64,000 nt of DNA from Brevundimonas sp. (GCF_029945885.1 NZ_JAQSDK010000001.1:25236-89235), one strand, 5' to 3'; positions 43,232 to 51,571 are shown, counted from the stretch's first letter. The notes: a model not told the origin generated them from the sequence alone. Made by a program: numbers and translations.

Positions 43232-43438
43232 CTACGAGCGGAAGTTGAACAGCGCGTCGGCGGCGCTCTTGCGTGAGGACTTGCCGTCCATGGCCGCGCG
43301 GGCCCGGGCGATCTCCGCCTCCAGCGCCTCGACCCGCTCGCCCAGTTCCTCGACCGAGAACAGGTCCAGATCCTCGCGCGCCAGCGCCGTCAGGGCCGCC
43401 CCGCGCTGCGGCCGGGGCTCAAGGTCTTCCAGAGTCAT
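43232..43438 (-). CDS. DUF1192 domain-containing protein
   Basis: This 68-residue protein carries the family pattern LYSVEELGERVEALEAEI-like (here LFSVEELGERVEALEAEI) and a C-terminal KSAADALFNF. The start is supported by AGGAGG five bases upstream. It is predicted to be a short coiled coil. It precedes rcdA and diverges from the quinone oxidoreductase gene. The function is unknown. Confidence 0.87.
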   Translation of the reverse strand: MTLEDLEPRPQRGAALTALAREDLDLFSVEELGERVEALEAEIARARAAMDGKSSRKSAADALFNFRS

Positions 43439-43510
43439 CGTCGCCTCCTTGGCTATGGACCGCGCGAAGCCCTATCTGAACGCCTGGACACAGACGATTG
43501 CAAGAGCGGG

Positions 43511-44494
43511 ATGTTTCGGATGAAGGCAGTGGAAATCACCGGCGGATCAGGCCCCGCGACGGCCCTGGTCATGACGGACCGGCCCGAACCGGTTGCCGGA
43601 CCGGGCCAGATCCGCATTCGCGTCCGCGCCGCCGGGGTCAATCGTCCCGACATCCTGCAGCGGCTCGGCCGCTACCCGGCCCCGCCCGGGGCCTCGGACA
43701 TCCTTGGCCTCGAGGTCGCGGGCGAGGTCGACCAGATCGGTGACGGCGTGTCGCGCTGGGCGCTCGACGATCGCCTCTGCGCCCTGCTGGGCGGCGGCGG
43801 CTATGCCGAATATGCGGTGGTCGATGCGCGCCACGCCCTGCCCGTCCCCGATGGACTGGACTGGATCGCGGCCGCAGCCCTGCCCGAGACCGTCTGCACC
43901 GTCTTTACCAATGTGTTCGAGTCGGGCGGCCTGAAGGCGGGCGAGACCCTGCTGGTGCACGGCGCGACCAGCGGCATCGGCGTCACCGCCATCCAGATGG
44001 CCCGGGCCGCCGGGGCCCGCGTTATCGCCACCTCGCGCGGATCAGCCAAGGCCGCCGCCGCCCGGGCCCTTGGGGCCGACCTCAGCCTCGACGCCACGAC
44101 CGATGACATGGCCGCCGCCATCGCCGGCTTCGGCGGGGCCGATGTGGTTCTGGACATGGTCGGGGCCGACTATGCCGCCCTCAACCTCGAGGCGCTGAAG
44201 CCATTCGGGCGCTGGGTGGTGATCGCCACCCTGTCGGGCAACCGGGCCGAGATCGATCTGGCGCGCGTGATGATGAAGCGGATCGTCCTGACCGGCTCAA
44301 CCCTGCGGGCCCGTCCCGCCGACGAGAAGGCAAGGCTCATAGCCGCGGTTGAGGCCGTGGCCTGGCCCTGGGTCGCCGCCGGGGCCGTGCGCCCGCCGGT
44401 CGAGGCGGTCTTCCCCCTCGCCGAGGCCGCCCTCGCCCACCTCCGGCTGGAGGCGGGCGAGCACGTCGGCAAGGTGGTGCTGACGATCGGCTAG
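43511..44494 (+). CDS. NAD(P)H-quinone oxidoreductase (PIG3-like, medium-chain family)
   Basis: The protein is 327 residues from ATG 43511; ATG 43520 (MKAVEITGG) is the more family-like start. The GroES-like domain has AAGVNRPDILQRLGRYPAPP and LGLEVAGEVDQIG. The Rossmann part has LVHGATSGIGVTAIQMARAA and ends in HVGKVVLTIG. This is the two-electron zeta-crystallin/PIG3 group, probably NADPH-dependent and acting on quinones or enals. It is divergent from the DUF1192-rcdA unit. Confidence 0.9.
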   Translation: MFRMKAVEITGGSGPATALVMTDRPEPVAGPGQIRIRVRAAGVNRPDILQRLGRYPAPPGASDILGLEVAGEVDQIGDGVSRWALDDRLCALLGGGGYAEYAVVDARHALPVPDGLDWIAAAALPETVCTVFTNVFESGGLKAGETLLVHGATSGIGVTAIQMARAAGARVIATSRGSAKAAAARALGADLSLDATTDDMAAAIAGFGGADVVLDMVGADYAALNLEALKPFGRWVVIATLSGNRAEIDLARVMMKRIVLTGSTLRARPADEKARLIAAVEAVAWPWVAAGAVRPPVEAVFPLAEAALAHLRLEAGEHVGKVVLTIG

Positions 44495-44506
44495 TGCCGA
44501 CAGGGG

Positions 44507-45121
44507 TCAGCGGCGGTCGCGGCGGAGCGGACGCATCGACGAGATCCGGTCATTGATGCCCCACCGGCCCAGATTGCGAACGTCGTCGCTGAAGGTCTGG
44601 CACTGGCCACGGAAGTAGGCGTCGGTGCAGACCTCCCATTCGCCACGGAACCGCATCGAGCTGATGACGTCGTTGAACTGGGTATTGCCGAGATTCACGA
44701 CCTCGCCGTCGAAGCTGTAGGAGGCCCCGCGGAAATCGGCATCCCGATAGACGGTGATCGAACTGCGGCCACCGCGATAGTTGCGGTCATTGCGATCGTC
44801 CCAGCGATCGCCACGGCCACGGCCATTATCGCCGCGCCGGTCCTCGTACTGGCCGCGAACCGGGCCGCAGACCAGCAGGCCGTTGTCATTGCCGATGTCA
44901 TGGCTGGAACAGCGGTTCAGCTCGATCGACGTCCCGCGCACATTGCCGCGCGTGTCCCGGCAGTCGGCATACAGCCGGCCCTGGTTGACGTAGTCGCCGC
45001 TGCAGCTGCGGCTGTAGCTGCCGCGCGGCGAAACGCGCTGCGGCTCCTGATAATCATGCGGCGCGGCCTGCTGGGGCGCGGTCGTCAGGGCCGCCAGGGC
45101 GGCGAGGCTGGTGATCAACAT
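44507..45121 (-). CDS. Secreted CVNH plus beta/gamma-crystallin domain protein
   Basis: From ATG 45121, with GGAGG upstream, the protein has 204 residues and a signal peptide (LITSLAALAALTTAPQQAAP). Residues about 35-90 fit a CyanoVirin-N homology domain: SYSRSCSGDYVNQGRLYADC, RGNVRGTSIELNRC and NDNGLLVCGPVRGQYED. An Arg/Asp/Gly-rich linker follows. Residues about 115-200 form a beta/gamma-crystallin pair (ITVYRDADFRGASYSFDGEV and CTDAYFRGQCQTFSDDVRN). The combination suggests carbohydrate and calcium binding outside the membrane. Function is inferred from folds. Confidence 0.75.
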   Translation of the reverse strand: MLITSLAALAALTTAPQQAAPHDYQEPQRVSPRGSYSRSCSGDYVNQGRLYADCRDTRGNVRGTSIELNRCSSHDIGNDNGLLVCGPVRGQYEDRRGDNGRGRGDRWDDRNDRNYRGGRSSITVYRDADFRGASYSFDGEVVNLGNTQFNDVISSMRFRGEWEVCTDAYFRGQCQTFSDDVRNLGRWGINDRISSMRPLRRDRR

Positions 45122-45335
45122 GGGTCCCTCCATCTGATTGCGGCTGCGGATCGCGCCGTTAGGGCCAGCATCGGTCGCCGCAGATGAACCTTGGCTGTAT
45201 GGCGCTGACGGTCTTCATTTTCTTTTCCCGCGAAACAGCCTATATCGTGACGATGCACGCCCGGTCGAAAGGCCGGGCGCCGTCGTATCCAGAGCCCGGC
45301 GACCGGGCTGACCAGACAAGAACCGGACTACGTTC

Positions 45336-46001
45336 ATGACCGAAATCCTGATGCCCAAGGCCACTGCGGTCTGGCTGGTGGACAACACCTCCCTCTCCTT
45401 TGACCAGATCGCTGACTTCTGCGGCCTGCACCCGCTCGAAGTCCGCGGCATCGCCGACGGCGACGTGGCCCGCGACATCCGCGGGGCCGACCCCCTCGTC
45501 AACGGCCAGCTGAGCCGCGAGGAACTCGACCGTGCCCAGGCCGACGACACCTATCGGATGAGTGCCGTGGTCAGCCGCCACGCCGAACTGATGAAGGCCC
45601 ACAAGCCGGCCCCGAAATACACGCCGGTCTCGCGCCGTCAGGACCGCCCGGACGCCATCTCCTGGTTCGTGCGCAACCACCCCGAGGTCACCGACGCCCA
45701 GATCTCCAAACTGCTCGGCACGACCAAGTCGACCATCGACAGCGTGCGCAACCGCACCCACTGGAACAGCGCCAACATCAAGCCGGTCGATCCGGTGACC
45801 CTGGGCCTCGTCGGCCAGCTGGCCCTCGACGAACTGGTCAGGAAGGCCGCCGACAAGAAGGCCAGGGACGACGCCAAGAAGGGCGGGGCCACCATGCAGC
45901 CGGTCGAGGCCGAACCGGCCGAGCCCGAGTTCGTGCCCGAGGCGCGCGAGCGTCGCGGGGCCGAGCCCACCGCCGCCTCGGTGTTCGGCACCAAGGACTA
46001 G
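45336..46001 (+). CDS. trcR: Cell-cycle transcriptional regulator TrcR (DUF1013)
   Basis: The 221-residue protein is recognisable by MPKATAVWLVDNTSLSFDQI with ADFCGLHPLEV at the N-terminus and RPDAISWFVRNHPEVTDAQI with SKLLGTTKSTIDSVRNRTHW. DUF1013 proteins are restricted to Alphaproteobacteria, bind RNA polymerase/DNA and affect cell-cycle genes. A good terminator follows the gene. Upstream lies 214 bp without any recognised gene. Confidence 0.9.
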   Translation: MTEILMPKATAVWLVDNTSLSFDQIADFCGLHPLEVRGIADGDVARDIRGADPLVNGQLSREELDRAQADDTYRMSAVVSRHAELMKAHKPAPKYTPVSRRQDRPDAISWFVRNHPEVTDAQISKLLGTTKSTIDSVRNRTHWNSANIKPVDPVTLGLVGQLALDELVRKAADKKARDDAKKGGATMQPVEAEPAEPEFVPEARERRGAEPTAASVFGTKD

Positions 46002-46037
46002 GCTTTGTTCCTCCCCCATCGGGGAGGACAAAACAGG

Positions 46038-46075
46038 ACGGCCCCGGGATCGCTCCCGGGGCCGTTTGTGTTTTC
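46038..46075 (+). terminator. Rho-independent terminator after trcR
   Basis: ACGGCCCCGGGA pairs with TCCCGGGGCCGT over 12 bp with a four-base loop, followed by TTGTGTTTT. A second small hairpin, CCTCCCC-ATC-GGGGAGG, precedes it at 46011-46027. Confidence 0.88.
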
Positions 46076-46089
46076 CGGAGACGCGGAGC

Positions 46090-46263
46090 CTAGCCCGTTC
46101 GCGCCTCCAGGCTGGTAATCTGTTCCTTGAGCTTCAATTTCCGCGTCTTGAGTTCCCTGAGTTGCAACGAGTCCACGGACGGTCGGATCCGTTCCCGCTG
46201 GATCGTCTCATCCAGTGAACGATGCCGGTTTCCCAGTTCGCGAATACGAGCCTCAATGGTCAT
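46090..46263 (-). CDS. YdcH family (DUF465) small protein
   Basis: I use ATG 46263 (57 residues, MTIEARIRELGNRHRSLDET); ATG 46278 would add five. The EARIRELGNRHRSLDETIQR and LKTRKLKLKEQI segments are typical of this short coiled-coil family found in proteobacteria. The function is unknown. It is transcribed divergently from the flavin prenyltransferase gene. A second member of the family lies at 47494-47718. Confidence 0.85.
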   Translation of the reverse strand: MTIEARIRELGNRHRSLDETIQRERIRPSVDSLQLRELKTRKLKLKEQITSLEARTG

Positions 46264-46330
46264 GGCTTGCGCCTCCATGTCTAAGGGACCACACAATGAA
46301 CGCCTGACGGAGGCGGCTGTGGAATCACAA

Positions 46331-46993
46331 ATGGGTGACCCTGCCGACCGTCCGGACACGGAGACCCTGGACCCCAAAATGGCCGAAGATGTGAACGGAG
46401 CCATACGCAGCCATCCGCCCCGTATCGTGGTCGGGATTTCCGGCGCATCCGGCGTGATTCACGGCGCACGGACGCTCGACGCCCTGGCTGAACTCGGCGT
46501 CGAAAGTCATCTGGTCGTGACCCGCGCAGCCCTGCTGACCCTGTCCCAGGAAACCGACCTCAGCCCCGACGATCTGCTGGCCCGGGCCACCGTCGTGCAC
46601 AAATTGACCGACGTCGGGGCCACCATTGCCTCGGGCTCCTTCCGGACCCTGGGCATGATCATCGCCCCGTGTTCGGTCCGCACCATGGGCGAGATCGCCA
46701 CCGGCGTGACCTCGACCCTGCTGACCCGCGCCGCCGACGTGACCCTCAAGGAGCGCCGCCCCCTGGTGCTGATGGTGCGCGAGACCCCGCTGCACCTTGG
46801 CCATCTGCGCACCATGACCGCCCTGGCCGAGATGGGTGCCATCATCGCCCCGCCCCTGCCCGCCTTCTATGCCCGCCCGGCATCGATCGACGAGATGGTC
46901 GACCAGTCGGTCGGTCGCGCCCTGGACCTGTTCGGCCTCGACTGGGCCGCGGTGCGGCGCTGGGGCGGTCTCAAGGGGCCGACCGCGCCATGA
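46331..46993 (+). CDS. ubiX: Flavin prenyltransferase UbiX
   Basis: The enzyme attaches dimethylallyl phosphate to FMN, giving the prenyl-FMN cofactor of UbiD decarboxylases. PPRIVVGISGASGVIHGART starts the core. SGSFRTLGMIIAPCSVRTMG, ERRPLVLMVRETPLHLGHLR and PAFYARPASIDEMVDQSVGR follow. I use ATG 46331 (220 residues); ATG 46379 starts directly before the core and is also likely. ubiD was not seen in this window. The next gene starts in an ATGA overlap. Confidence 0.93.
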   Translation: MGDPADRPDTETLDPKMAEDVNGAIRSHPPRIVVGISGASGVIHGARTLDALAELGVESHLVVTRAALLTLSQETDLSPDDLLARATVVHKLTDVGATIASGSFRTLGMIIAPCSVRTMGEIATGVTSTLLTRAADVTLKERRPLVLMVRETPLHLGHLRTMTALAEMGAIIAPPLPAFYARPASIDEMVDQSVGRALDLFGLDWAAVRRWGGLKGPTAP

Positions 46994-47454
46994 CCCTGTG
47001 GGACTGGGCCGTGCGCGCCTATGGCACCGAGGGGGTGTCAGAGACCTGCCTCGGCCTGCAGGACCTCCACGAACAGAATGTCCCCCTGCTGCTGTGGGCC
47101 GCCTGGACCGCCACCACCGGCCGCCGCCCGGACGCGGAGACGATCGAGGCCGCCGCCGATACCGCCCGCGCCTGGGACCTGGCCGCCGTCGCCCCGCTGC
47201 GCGCCGTACGCCGCACGCTCAGGGCCCCGATCCCGGACATCGATGATCCGGCACGCGAGGCCGTCCGGACCCAGGTCAAGGCCATCGAATTGGCGGCCGA
47301 ACGCCATCTGCTGGCCGCGCTCGAGGCTCTGGCCCCCGCGCCGGACGCCGCGCCACAGCCACCGATCACCGCCCTGGTCGCCGCCGCCCGGACCTGGGGG
47401 GCGGTGACGCCACGCGCGGCCCTGGTACGTCTGGCCGAACGGCTTCCGGCCTGA
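46990..47454 (+). CDS. TIGR02444 family protein (DUF2390)
   Basis: This 154-residue protein has LWDWAVRAYGTEGVSETCLG with LQDLHEQNVPLLLWAAWTAT, the family N-terminus. The rest is helical. The ATG overlaps the ubiX stop, so translation is coupled. Members are conserved in Alpha- and Gammaproteobacteria and have no known function. A link to quinone or prenyl-FMN metabolism is suggested only by this coupling. Confidence 0.82.
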   Translation: MTLWDWAVRAYGTEGVSETCLGLQDLHEQNVPLLLWAAWTATTGRRPDAETIEAAADTARAWDLAAVAPLRAVRRTLRAPIPDIDDPAREAVRTQVKAIELAAERHLLAALEALAPAPDAAPQPPITALVAAARTWGAVTPRAALVRLAERLPA

Positions 47455-47493
47455 GCCGCCCTCGGTTATAAGCAGCGACGCCGGGGCCGAACC

Positions 47494-47718
47494 ATGAATG
47501 ATGACCTACCCTATCTGAACGAGGATCAGCTCGCCCTGCTGGCGCGGCTCAAGACCCTGCAGACCGAACACGCCGACCTCGACGCCTCGATCGACGCCCT
47601 GGGTCAGCTGCCGATTCCGGATCAGCTGCGGATTGCCCGCCTCAAGCGCAAGAAACTCCTGCTTCGCGACGAAATCGCCAAGGTCGAGAACCGCATCCTG
47701 CCTGACATCATCGCCTGA
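47494..47718 (+). CDS. YdcH family (DUF465) small protein
   Basis: The 74-residue protein has the LLARLKTLQTEHADLDASID and IARLKRKKLLLRDEIAKVEN segments typical of the family. It follows the TIGR02444 gene after 39 bp. Predicted structure is a helical hairpin. It is the second copy in this window, unlike the first only in its N-terminal extension. Confidence 0.87.
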   Translation: MNDDLPYLNEDQLALLARLKTLQTEHADLDASIDALGQLPIPDQLRIARLKRKKLLLRDEIAKVENRILPDIIA

Positions 47719-47736
47719 CCGGCTGACGACCGGGGC

Positions 47737-48300
47737 TCAGCGCGCCTTCTTGCGCACCCACATGGCGGCGTCGGCCTCGGCCAGCCAGACCTCGGCATCG
47801 CTGTGATCGGTCCAGCCGCGCACCCCGAACGAGCCGCCCAGGGCGACGCGGGTGCCTTCCCAGGTGAAGCCTTCATCGTCCATCGCCGCCGACAGCTTCA
47901 GGGCCTTCTCGCGGCCTTCCTCGACCCCGGCGTTCAGCATCAGCAGGCCGAACTCGTCGCCGCCCAGCCGTCCAACGGCGTCCGATTCGCGCAGATTGGT
48001 CAGCATCAACTCGGCCACCTGAACCAGGGCGGCATCGCCCGCGGCGTGGCCCAGCTCGTCATTGACCCGCTTGAACCCGTCCAGATCCAGATACAGCAGC
48101 ACAGCCGGCACGCCATGGCGTTGGCAATAGGCCATGGTCCGGTTCATCGCCCCGATGAAGCCGCGCCGGTTCAGGACGGGGGTCAGTACATCGGTGTCCG
48201 CCGCCGCCTCGGCCGCCTCGGCCCGCGCCCGCAGGCTCTCGACCTCGGCGCGCAGGCGTTCGATCTCGATATTCAGGTCAATAGCGGCCGTCTGGCTCAC
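47737..48300 (-). CDS. GGDEF-domain diguanylate cyclase
   Basis: The 187-residue protein has a short N-terminal coiled coil (residues 10-35) and a complete GGDEF domain: DxLT-type start TDVLTPVLNRRGF, YLDLDGFKRVND, and GGDEF at 113-117. An inhibitory site RxxD (RESD, 104-107) sits five residues before it. It is therefore likely an active, feedback-inhibited cyclic di-GMP synthase in the cytosol. There is no receiver or membrane domain. It is divergent from purE. Confidence 0.9.
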   Translation of the reverse strand: MSQTAAIDLNIEIERLRAEVESLRARAEAAEAAADTDVLTPVLNRRGFIGAMNRTMAYCQRHGVPAVLLYLDLDGFKRVNDELGHAAGDAALVQVAELMLTNLRESDAVGRLGGDEFGLLMLNAGVEEGREKALKLSAAMDDEGFTWEGTRVALGGSFGVRGWTDHSDAEVWLAEADAAMWVRKKAR

Positions 48301-48493
48301 GGTCAGAAAAACTCCCGGCGGCGCGACTCAGCCGTCGCGTCGGACCCCCATGCTACTGCCCTCGGTTGCGGGCGCAACGCGTGTGCTGTAACCGGCCTCT
48401 TTCCCGGAGCGCGATCCAGCCGGTATCGGACCCGATTGCGCCCCAGTCCATAGTCAGGAACGCCGCACGGCGGGCCTGGGGGAGCTTGGCGAT

Positions 48494-48982
48494 ATGGCGA
48501 CGACACCGCCCGTGGCGATCATCATGGGCAGCCGCTCGGACTGGCCGACGATGAAGCGCGCCGCCGAAACCCTCGACCGCCTCGGCGTGGCCTGGGAGGC
48601 GAAGGTCGTCAGCGCCCATCGTACGCCCAAACGCCTGTTCGACTTCGCCTCGGGGGCGCAGGCCGCGGGCTTCAAGGTCATCATCGCCGGGGCCGGTGGA
48701 GCCGCCCACCTGCCCGGTATGGCCGCCGCGATGACCGAACTGCCGGTGCTGGGCGTGCCGGTCCAGTCGAAAGCCCTCAGCGGCCTCGACAGCCTGCTGT
48801 CCATCGTCCAGATGCCCGGCGGCGTGCCCGTGGCCACCCTGGCCATCGGCGAGGCCGGGGCCACCAATGCCGGCATCCTGGCCGCCCAGATCCTGGCCCT
48901 GTCCGACGAGACCCTGGCCGGTCGCCTCGCCGGCTACCGCGAGGCCCTGACCGAGTCGGTCCACGAGACGGTCGAGGACTGA
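48494..48982 (+). CDS. purE: 5-(carboxyamino)imidazole ribonucleotide mutase
   Basis: The 162-residue enzyme has the class I PurE motif [20 protein letters not shown] with [13 protein letters not shown] and [20 protein letters not shown]. It moves the carboxylate of N5-CAIR to give CAIR. ATG 48494 begins the family-typical N-terminus. purK starts immediately at its stop, so the two steps are coupled. Confidence 0.95.
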   Translation: MATTPPVAIIMGSRSDWPTMKRAAETLDRLGVAWEAKVVSAHRTPKRLFDFASGAQAAGFKVIIAGAGGAAHLPGMAAAMTELPVLGVPVQSKALSGLDSLLSIVQMPGGVPVATLAIGEAGATNAGILAAQILALSDETLAGRLAGYREALTESVHETVED

Positions 48983-50056
48983 GTGGCCCCGCTTCCGCCC
49001 GGCTCCACCCTCGGCATCCTCGGCGGCGGCCAGCTGGGCCGGATGCTGTCCCAGGCCGCCGCGCGGCTGGGCTTCGACGTCGTCATCCTCGATCCACAGG
49101 AAAACAGCCCCGCCGGGCGCGTCTCGCGCGGCCAGATCGTCGCCGCCTATGACGACCCCACCGCCCTCAACGTCATGGGCCGGGTCTGCGATGTCGTCAC
49201 CTTCGAGTTCGAGAACGTCCCCGCCGCCTCTATCGAAACCCTGGCCGGAGGCGGGGCCCTGGTCGCGCCCGGCCCCACCGCCCTGTCCACGGCCCAGGAC
49301 CGGGTCGTGGAAAAGACCTTTCTCAACGCCGTCGGGGCCACCACGGTCGATTTCGCCGCCGTCGACAGCCTCGACGACCTGACTGCCGCCGTGACCCGCC
49401 TGGGCCTGCCCGCCCTGCTCAAGACCCGCCGCGACGGCTATGACGGCAAGGGCCAGGCCTGGATCCGCACCGCCAAACAGGCCGCCGCCGCCTGGAAGGC
49501 CATCGGCGAGGTCCCCGCCATCCTCGAGGCGAAGGCCGACTTCACCCGCGAACTGTCGATCATCGCCGCCCGCGGCCGCGACGGCACTATCGCCGTCTAT
49601 CCGCTGGGCCAGAACCACCATGCTGGCGGCGTGCTGGCCACCACCCTGGCCCCGGCCGCGGTCGATACGAAGACCGACACCCGCGCCCGCGCCATCGCCA
49701 CCGCCGTGCTGGAAGGGCTCGACTATGTCGGGGTCATCGGCATCGAGCTGTTCGACCTCGGACACGGAACCCTGCTGGTCAACGAGATCGCCCCCCGCGT
49801 GCACAACACCGGCCACTGGACCCAGGATGGCTGTGTCTGCGACCAGTTCGAACAGCATATCCGCGCCGTCGCCGGCTGGCCGCTGGGCCCGACCACGGCC
49901 CACGCCCGGGTCGAGATGACCAATCTGCTGGGCGAGGCCGTCAACGCCTGGCCGGCCCTGGCCGCCGAACCCGACGCCCGCCTGCACCTGTACGGCAAGG
50001 CCGAGGCCCGCCCCGGCCGCAAGATGGCCCATGTGAACCGGGTGAAGCCTCTTTAA
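48983..50056 (+). CDS. purK: 5-(carboxyamino)imidazole ribonucleotide synthase
   Basis: The 357-residue ATP-grasp enzyme starts at GTG 48983 directly after the purE stop. LGILGGGQLGRMLSQAAARL is the nucleotide-binding start. KTRRDGYDGKGQAWI, VGVIGIELFD and LVNEIAPRVHNTGHWTQDGC are conserved active-site segments. It uses AIR, bicarbonate and ATP to make N5-CAIR for PurE. A palindromic repeat element follows two bases after the stop. Confidence 0.95.
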   Translation: MAPLPPGSTLGILGGGQLGRMLSQAAARLGFDVVILDPQENSPAGRVSRGQIVAAYDDPTALNVMGRVCDVVTFEFENVPAASIETLAGGGALVAPGPTALSTAQDRVVEKTFLNAVGATTVDFAAVDSLDDLTAAVTRLGLPALLKTRRDGYDGKGQAWIRTAKQAAAAWKAIGEVPAILEAKADFTRELSIIAARGRDGTIAVYPLGQNHHAGGVLATTLAPAAVDTKTDTRARAIATAVLEGLDYVGVIGIELFDLGHGTLLVNEIAPRVHNTGHWTQDGCVCDQFEQHIRAVAGWPLGPTTAHARVEMTNLLGEAVNAWPALAAEPDARLHLYGKAEARPGRKMAHVNRVKPL

Positions 50057-50058
50057 CT

Positions 50059-50215
50059 GTCGTCATCCTCCGGCGAGCGCAGCGAGACCGGGGGACCCAG
50101 CGGCGCGCGTGAGCGCGAAACTGCCGCGAGCGCGGCTGCGTCCTCCACCGTCTCGCCTTCGGCGCCGCTGGGTCCCCCGGTCTGCGCGGCTGCGCCGCTT
50201 GCCGGAGGATGACGA
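50059..50215. repeat. Palindromic intergenic element, copy 1
   Basis: The element begins GTCGTCATCCTCCGGCGAGC and ends CCGGAGGATGACGA, so its ends are inverted repeats. An inner pair, GGGGGACCCAGCGGCGC and GCGCCGCTGGGTCCCCC, is also inverted. It fills the gap between the convergent purK and COQ9 genes. A second copy at 51572-51722 shares the outer and inner arms. Confidence 0.85.
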
Positions 50216-50219
50216 AAGG

Positions 50220-50891
50220 TCAGGTTTCGACCTTCGCCCCGTAGCGCATCCGGCTCAGCATCTCCGTCACCCGCTTCATCGGGGCGTCGAAATCCTTGCC
50301 CGCCTTCCATTTCTCGAAGGCCATGACGTTCTCGATCCGCGCGGCGACAAAGGCCTCGGCCGCCTCGCGTCCGTCGAACCAGCGCAGGGTCAACGCAGGG
50401 ATGAGAATCCCCGACAGGATGGTGCGCTTGGAATAGTGATTCCAGTCCGTCGCCGTGTCCCCGGCCCAGTGCCACAGGTGGTCGGCGCTCTCCCACGCCA
50501 GTTTCAGCCCCAGATCGGCATTGGTCGGCAGGGCCAGGAAGGCGGCACAGCGGCGCGTGGCCTCAAGATCGGCGGCCCCCGCCTCCATCCGCGCCGACAC
50601 GGCCCGGGCGATTCGCTCGCGCATCTTCAGGGATTGGGCCTCGACCGTGGCCAGCTCGGCCAGGGCCCGGGCGTCATGACGGCGCGACAGCAGGACCGCC
50701 AGATCGCGCGCCCCATTGGGCAGCAAAAGCTCCTCATCGCCCCGCGACAGGCCCTCGGCGGCGCAGGCCGCCCGCACCATCGCTGAATTCCACCCCTGCT
50801 TCGGGGCCAGAGCGACGGCGGAGTCCAGCACCGCCTGCTCCATCCGGTCGGCCCAGTCGCCCTCGGGGGGCAAGGTCTGCGATGCGGTCAT
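50220..50891 (-). CDS. COQ9 family protein
   Basis: The 223-residue protein has the TetR-like N-terminal helices and the COQ9 C-terminal domain with [20 protein letters not shown] and [14 protein letters not shown]. The mitochondrial homologue binds lipids and supports COQ7 in ubiquinone synthesis. Bacterial members occur in Alphaproteobacteria. It is divergent from rpsU across 233 bp. Its stop lies next to the palindromic element. Confidence 0.9.
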   Translation of the reverse strand: MTASQTLPPEGDWADRMEQAVLDSAVALAPKQGWNSAMVRAACAAEGLSRGDEELLLPNGARDLAVLLSRRHDARALAELATVEAQSLKMRERIARAVSARMEAGAADLEATRRCAAFLALPTNADLGLKLAWESADHLWHWAGDTATDWNHYSKRTILSGILIPALTLRWFDGREAAEAFVAARIENVMAFEKWKAGKDFDAPMKRVTEMLSRMRYGAKVET

Positions 50892-51124
50892 GGCGCGCCC
50901 AACGGCCTTCGACTAGAGTGAAATCACGGTCTCCAGCCCGCAGAATAGGCCTTCCGGGCGGGGTTCGCGAGCCACGATCTCCCGCCGCGACGATCTGGAC
51001 ACGGGGGGGGCTCTCGTGTATCAGCCCGCCTTCACCCGTGGGCCATGCTCGGCGGTGCACGATTTTATTTGTCTGCCCGTCTCCCTTTGAAAGGACGCGG
51101 CGGGCGGTCAAAGGAGAGATAACC
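50892..51124. other. Leader region upstream of rpsU, no gene recognised
   Basis: This 233-bp gap between the divergent COQ9 and rpsU genes contains the rpsU promoter and leader. An AT-rich stretch near 51060-51072 is a candidate promoter area. The frame of rpsU is open upstream but lacks any ATG, GTG or TTG near the ribosome-binding site. Confidence 0.5.
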
Positions 51125-51127
51125 CTG
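51113..51127 (+). promoter_or_regulatory. Ribosome-binding site and CTG start of rpsU
   Basis: GGAG (51113-51116) within AAAGGAGAG lies eight bases before CTG (51125-51127). The codon after it begins [14 protein letters not shown], the conserved S21 start. No ATG, GTG or TTG is available in this frame within the leader. This decides an unusual start codon. Confidence 0.65.
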
Positions 51128-51391
51128 GTACAGATTTTCGTTCGCGATAATAACGTCGATCAAGCGCTCAAAGCCCTCAAGAAGAAAATGCAACGCGAAG
51201 GCAGCTTCCGTGAAATGAAGCGCCACGTGCATTATGAGAAGCCTTCGGAGAAGCGCGCCCGTCAAAAGGCCGAGGCTGTCCGTCGGGCCCGCAAGCTGGC
51301 GCGCAAGCGTATGCAGCGCGAAGGCCTCCTGCCGCCTCCGAAGCCCCGCGTGCCGGGTCCCGGTGCTGCCGGCGGCGGCAACCGCTCTTAA
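51125..51391 (+). CDS. rpsU: 30S ribosomal protein S21
   Basis: From CTG 51125 the protein has 88 residues: [40 protein letters not shown] and [20 protein letters not shown] are conserved S21 sequence. The C-terminus is a Pro/Gly-rich tail ([18 protein letters not shown]). S21 assists initiation by contacting 16S rRNA near the anti-Shine-Dalgarno. A rare start codon on this gene could allow feedback control. A terminator follows 23 bp after the stop. Confidence 0.9.
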   Translation: MVQIFVRDNNVDQALKALKKKMQREGSFREMKRHVHYEKPSEKRARQKAEAVRRARKLARKRMQREGLLPPPKPRVPGPGAAGGGNRS

Positions 51392-51413
51392 GCGAACGCC
51401 ACTCCAGGATTTC

Positions 51414-51450
51414 AAGGGCCGCCCCGGGCAACCGGAGCGGCCTTTTCCTT
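51414..51450 (+). terminator. Rho-independent terminator of rpsU
   Basis: GGCCGCCCCGG pairs with CCGGAGCGGCC (one mismatch) across GCAA, followed by TTTTCCTT. Confidence 0.8.
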
Positions 51451-51461
51451 GTGCGATTGTC

Positions 51462-51564
51462 TCCTCCCTGTCGCGAAGCGATGGGGAGGTGGATCGACGG
51501 CAAAGCCGGCGAGACGGCGGGGCTGTCGGCTTCAGACGCGATCGGGCCCCTCCACCGCTTCACT
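51462..51564. repeat. Second intergenic palindromic repeat type
   Basis: CCTCCCTGTCGC and GCGATGGGGAGG form an imperfect hairpin, followed by GTGGATCGACGG-CAAAG-CCG-type sequence and GGGGCCCCTCCACCGCTTC-like end (here GGGCCCCTCCACCGCTTC). I recall similar intergenic repeats in other Alphaproteobacteria. Only one clear copy is in this window, so its repeat status rests on recollection. Confidence 0.45.
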
Positions 51565-51571
51565 CTTCGCT

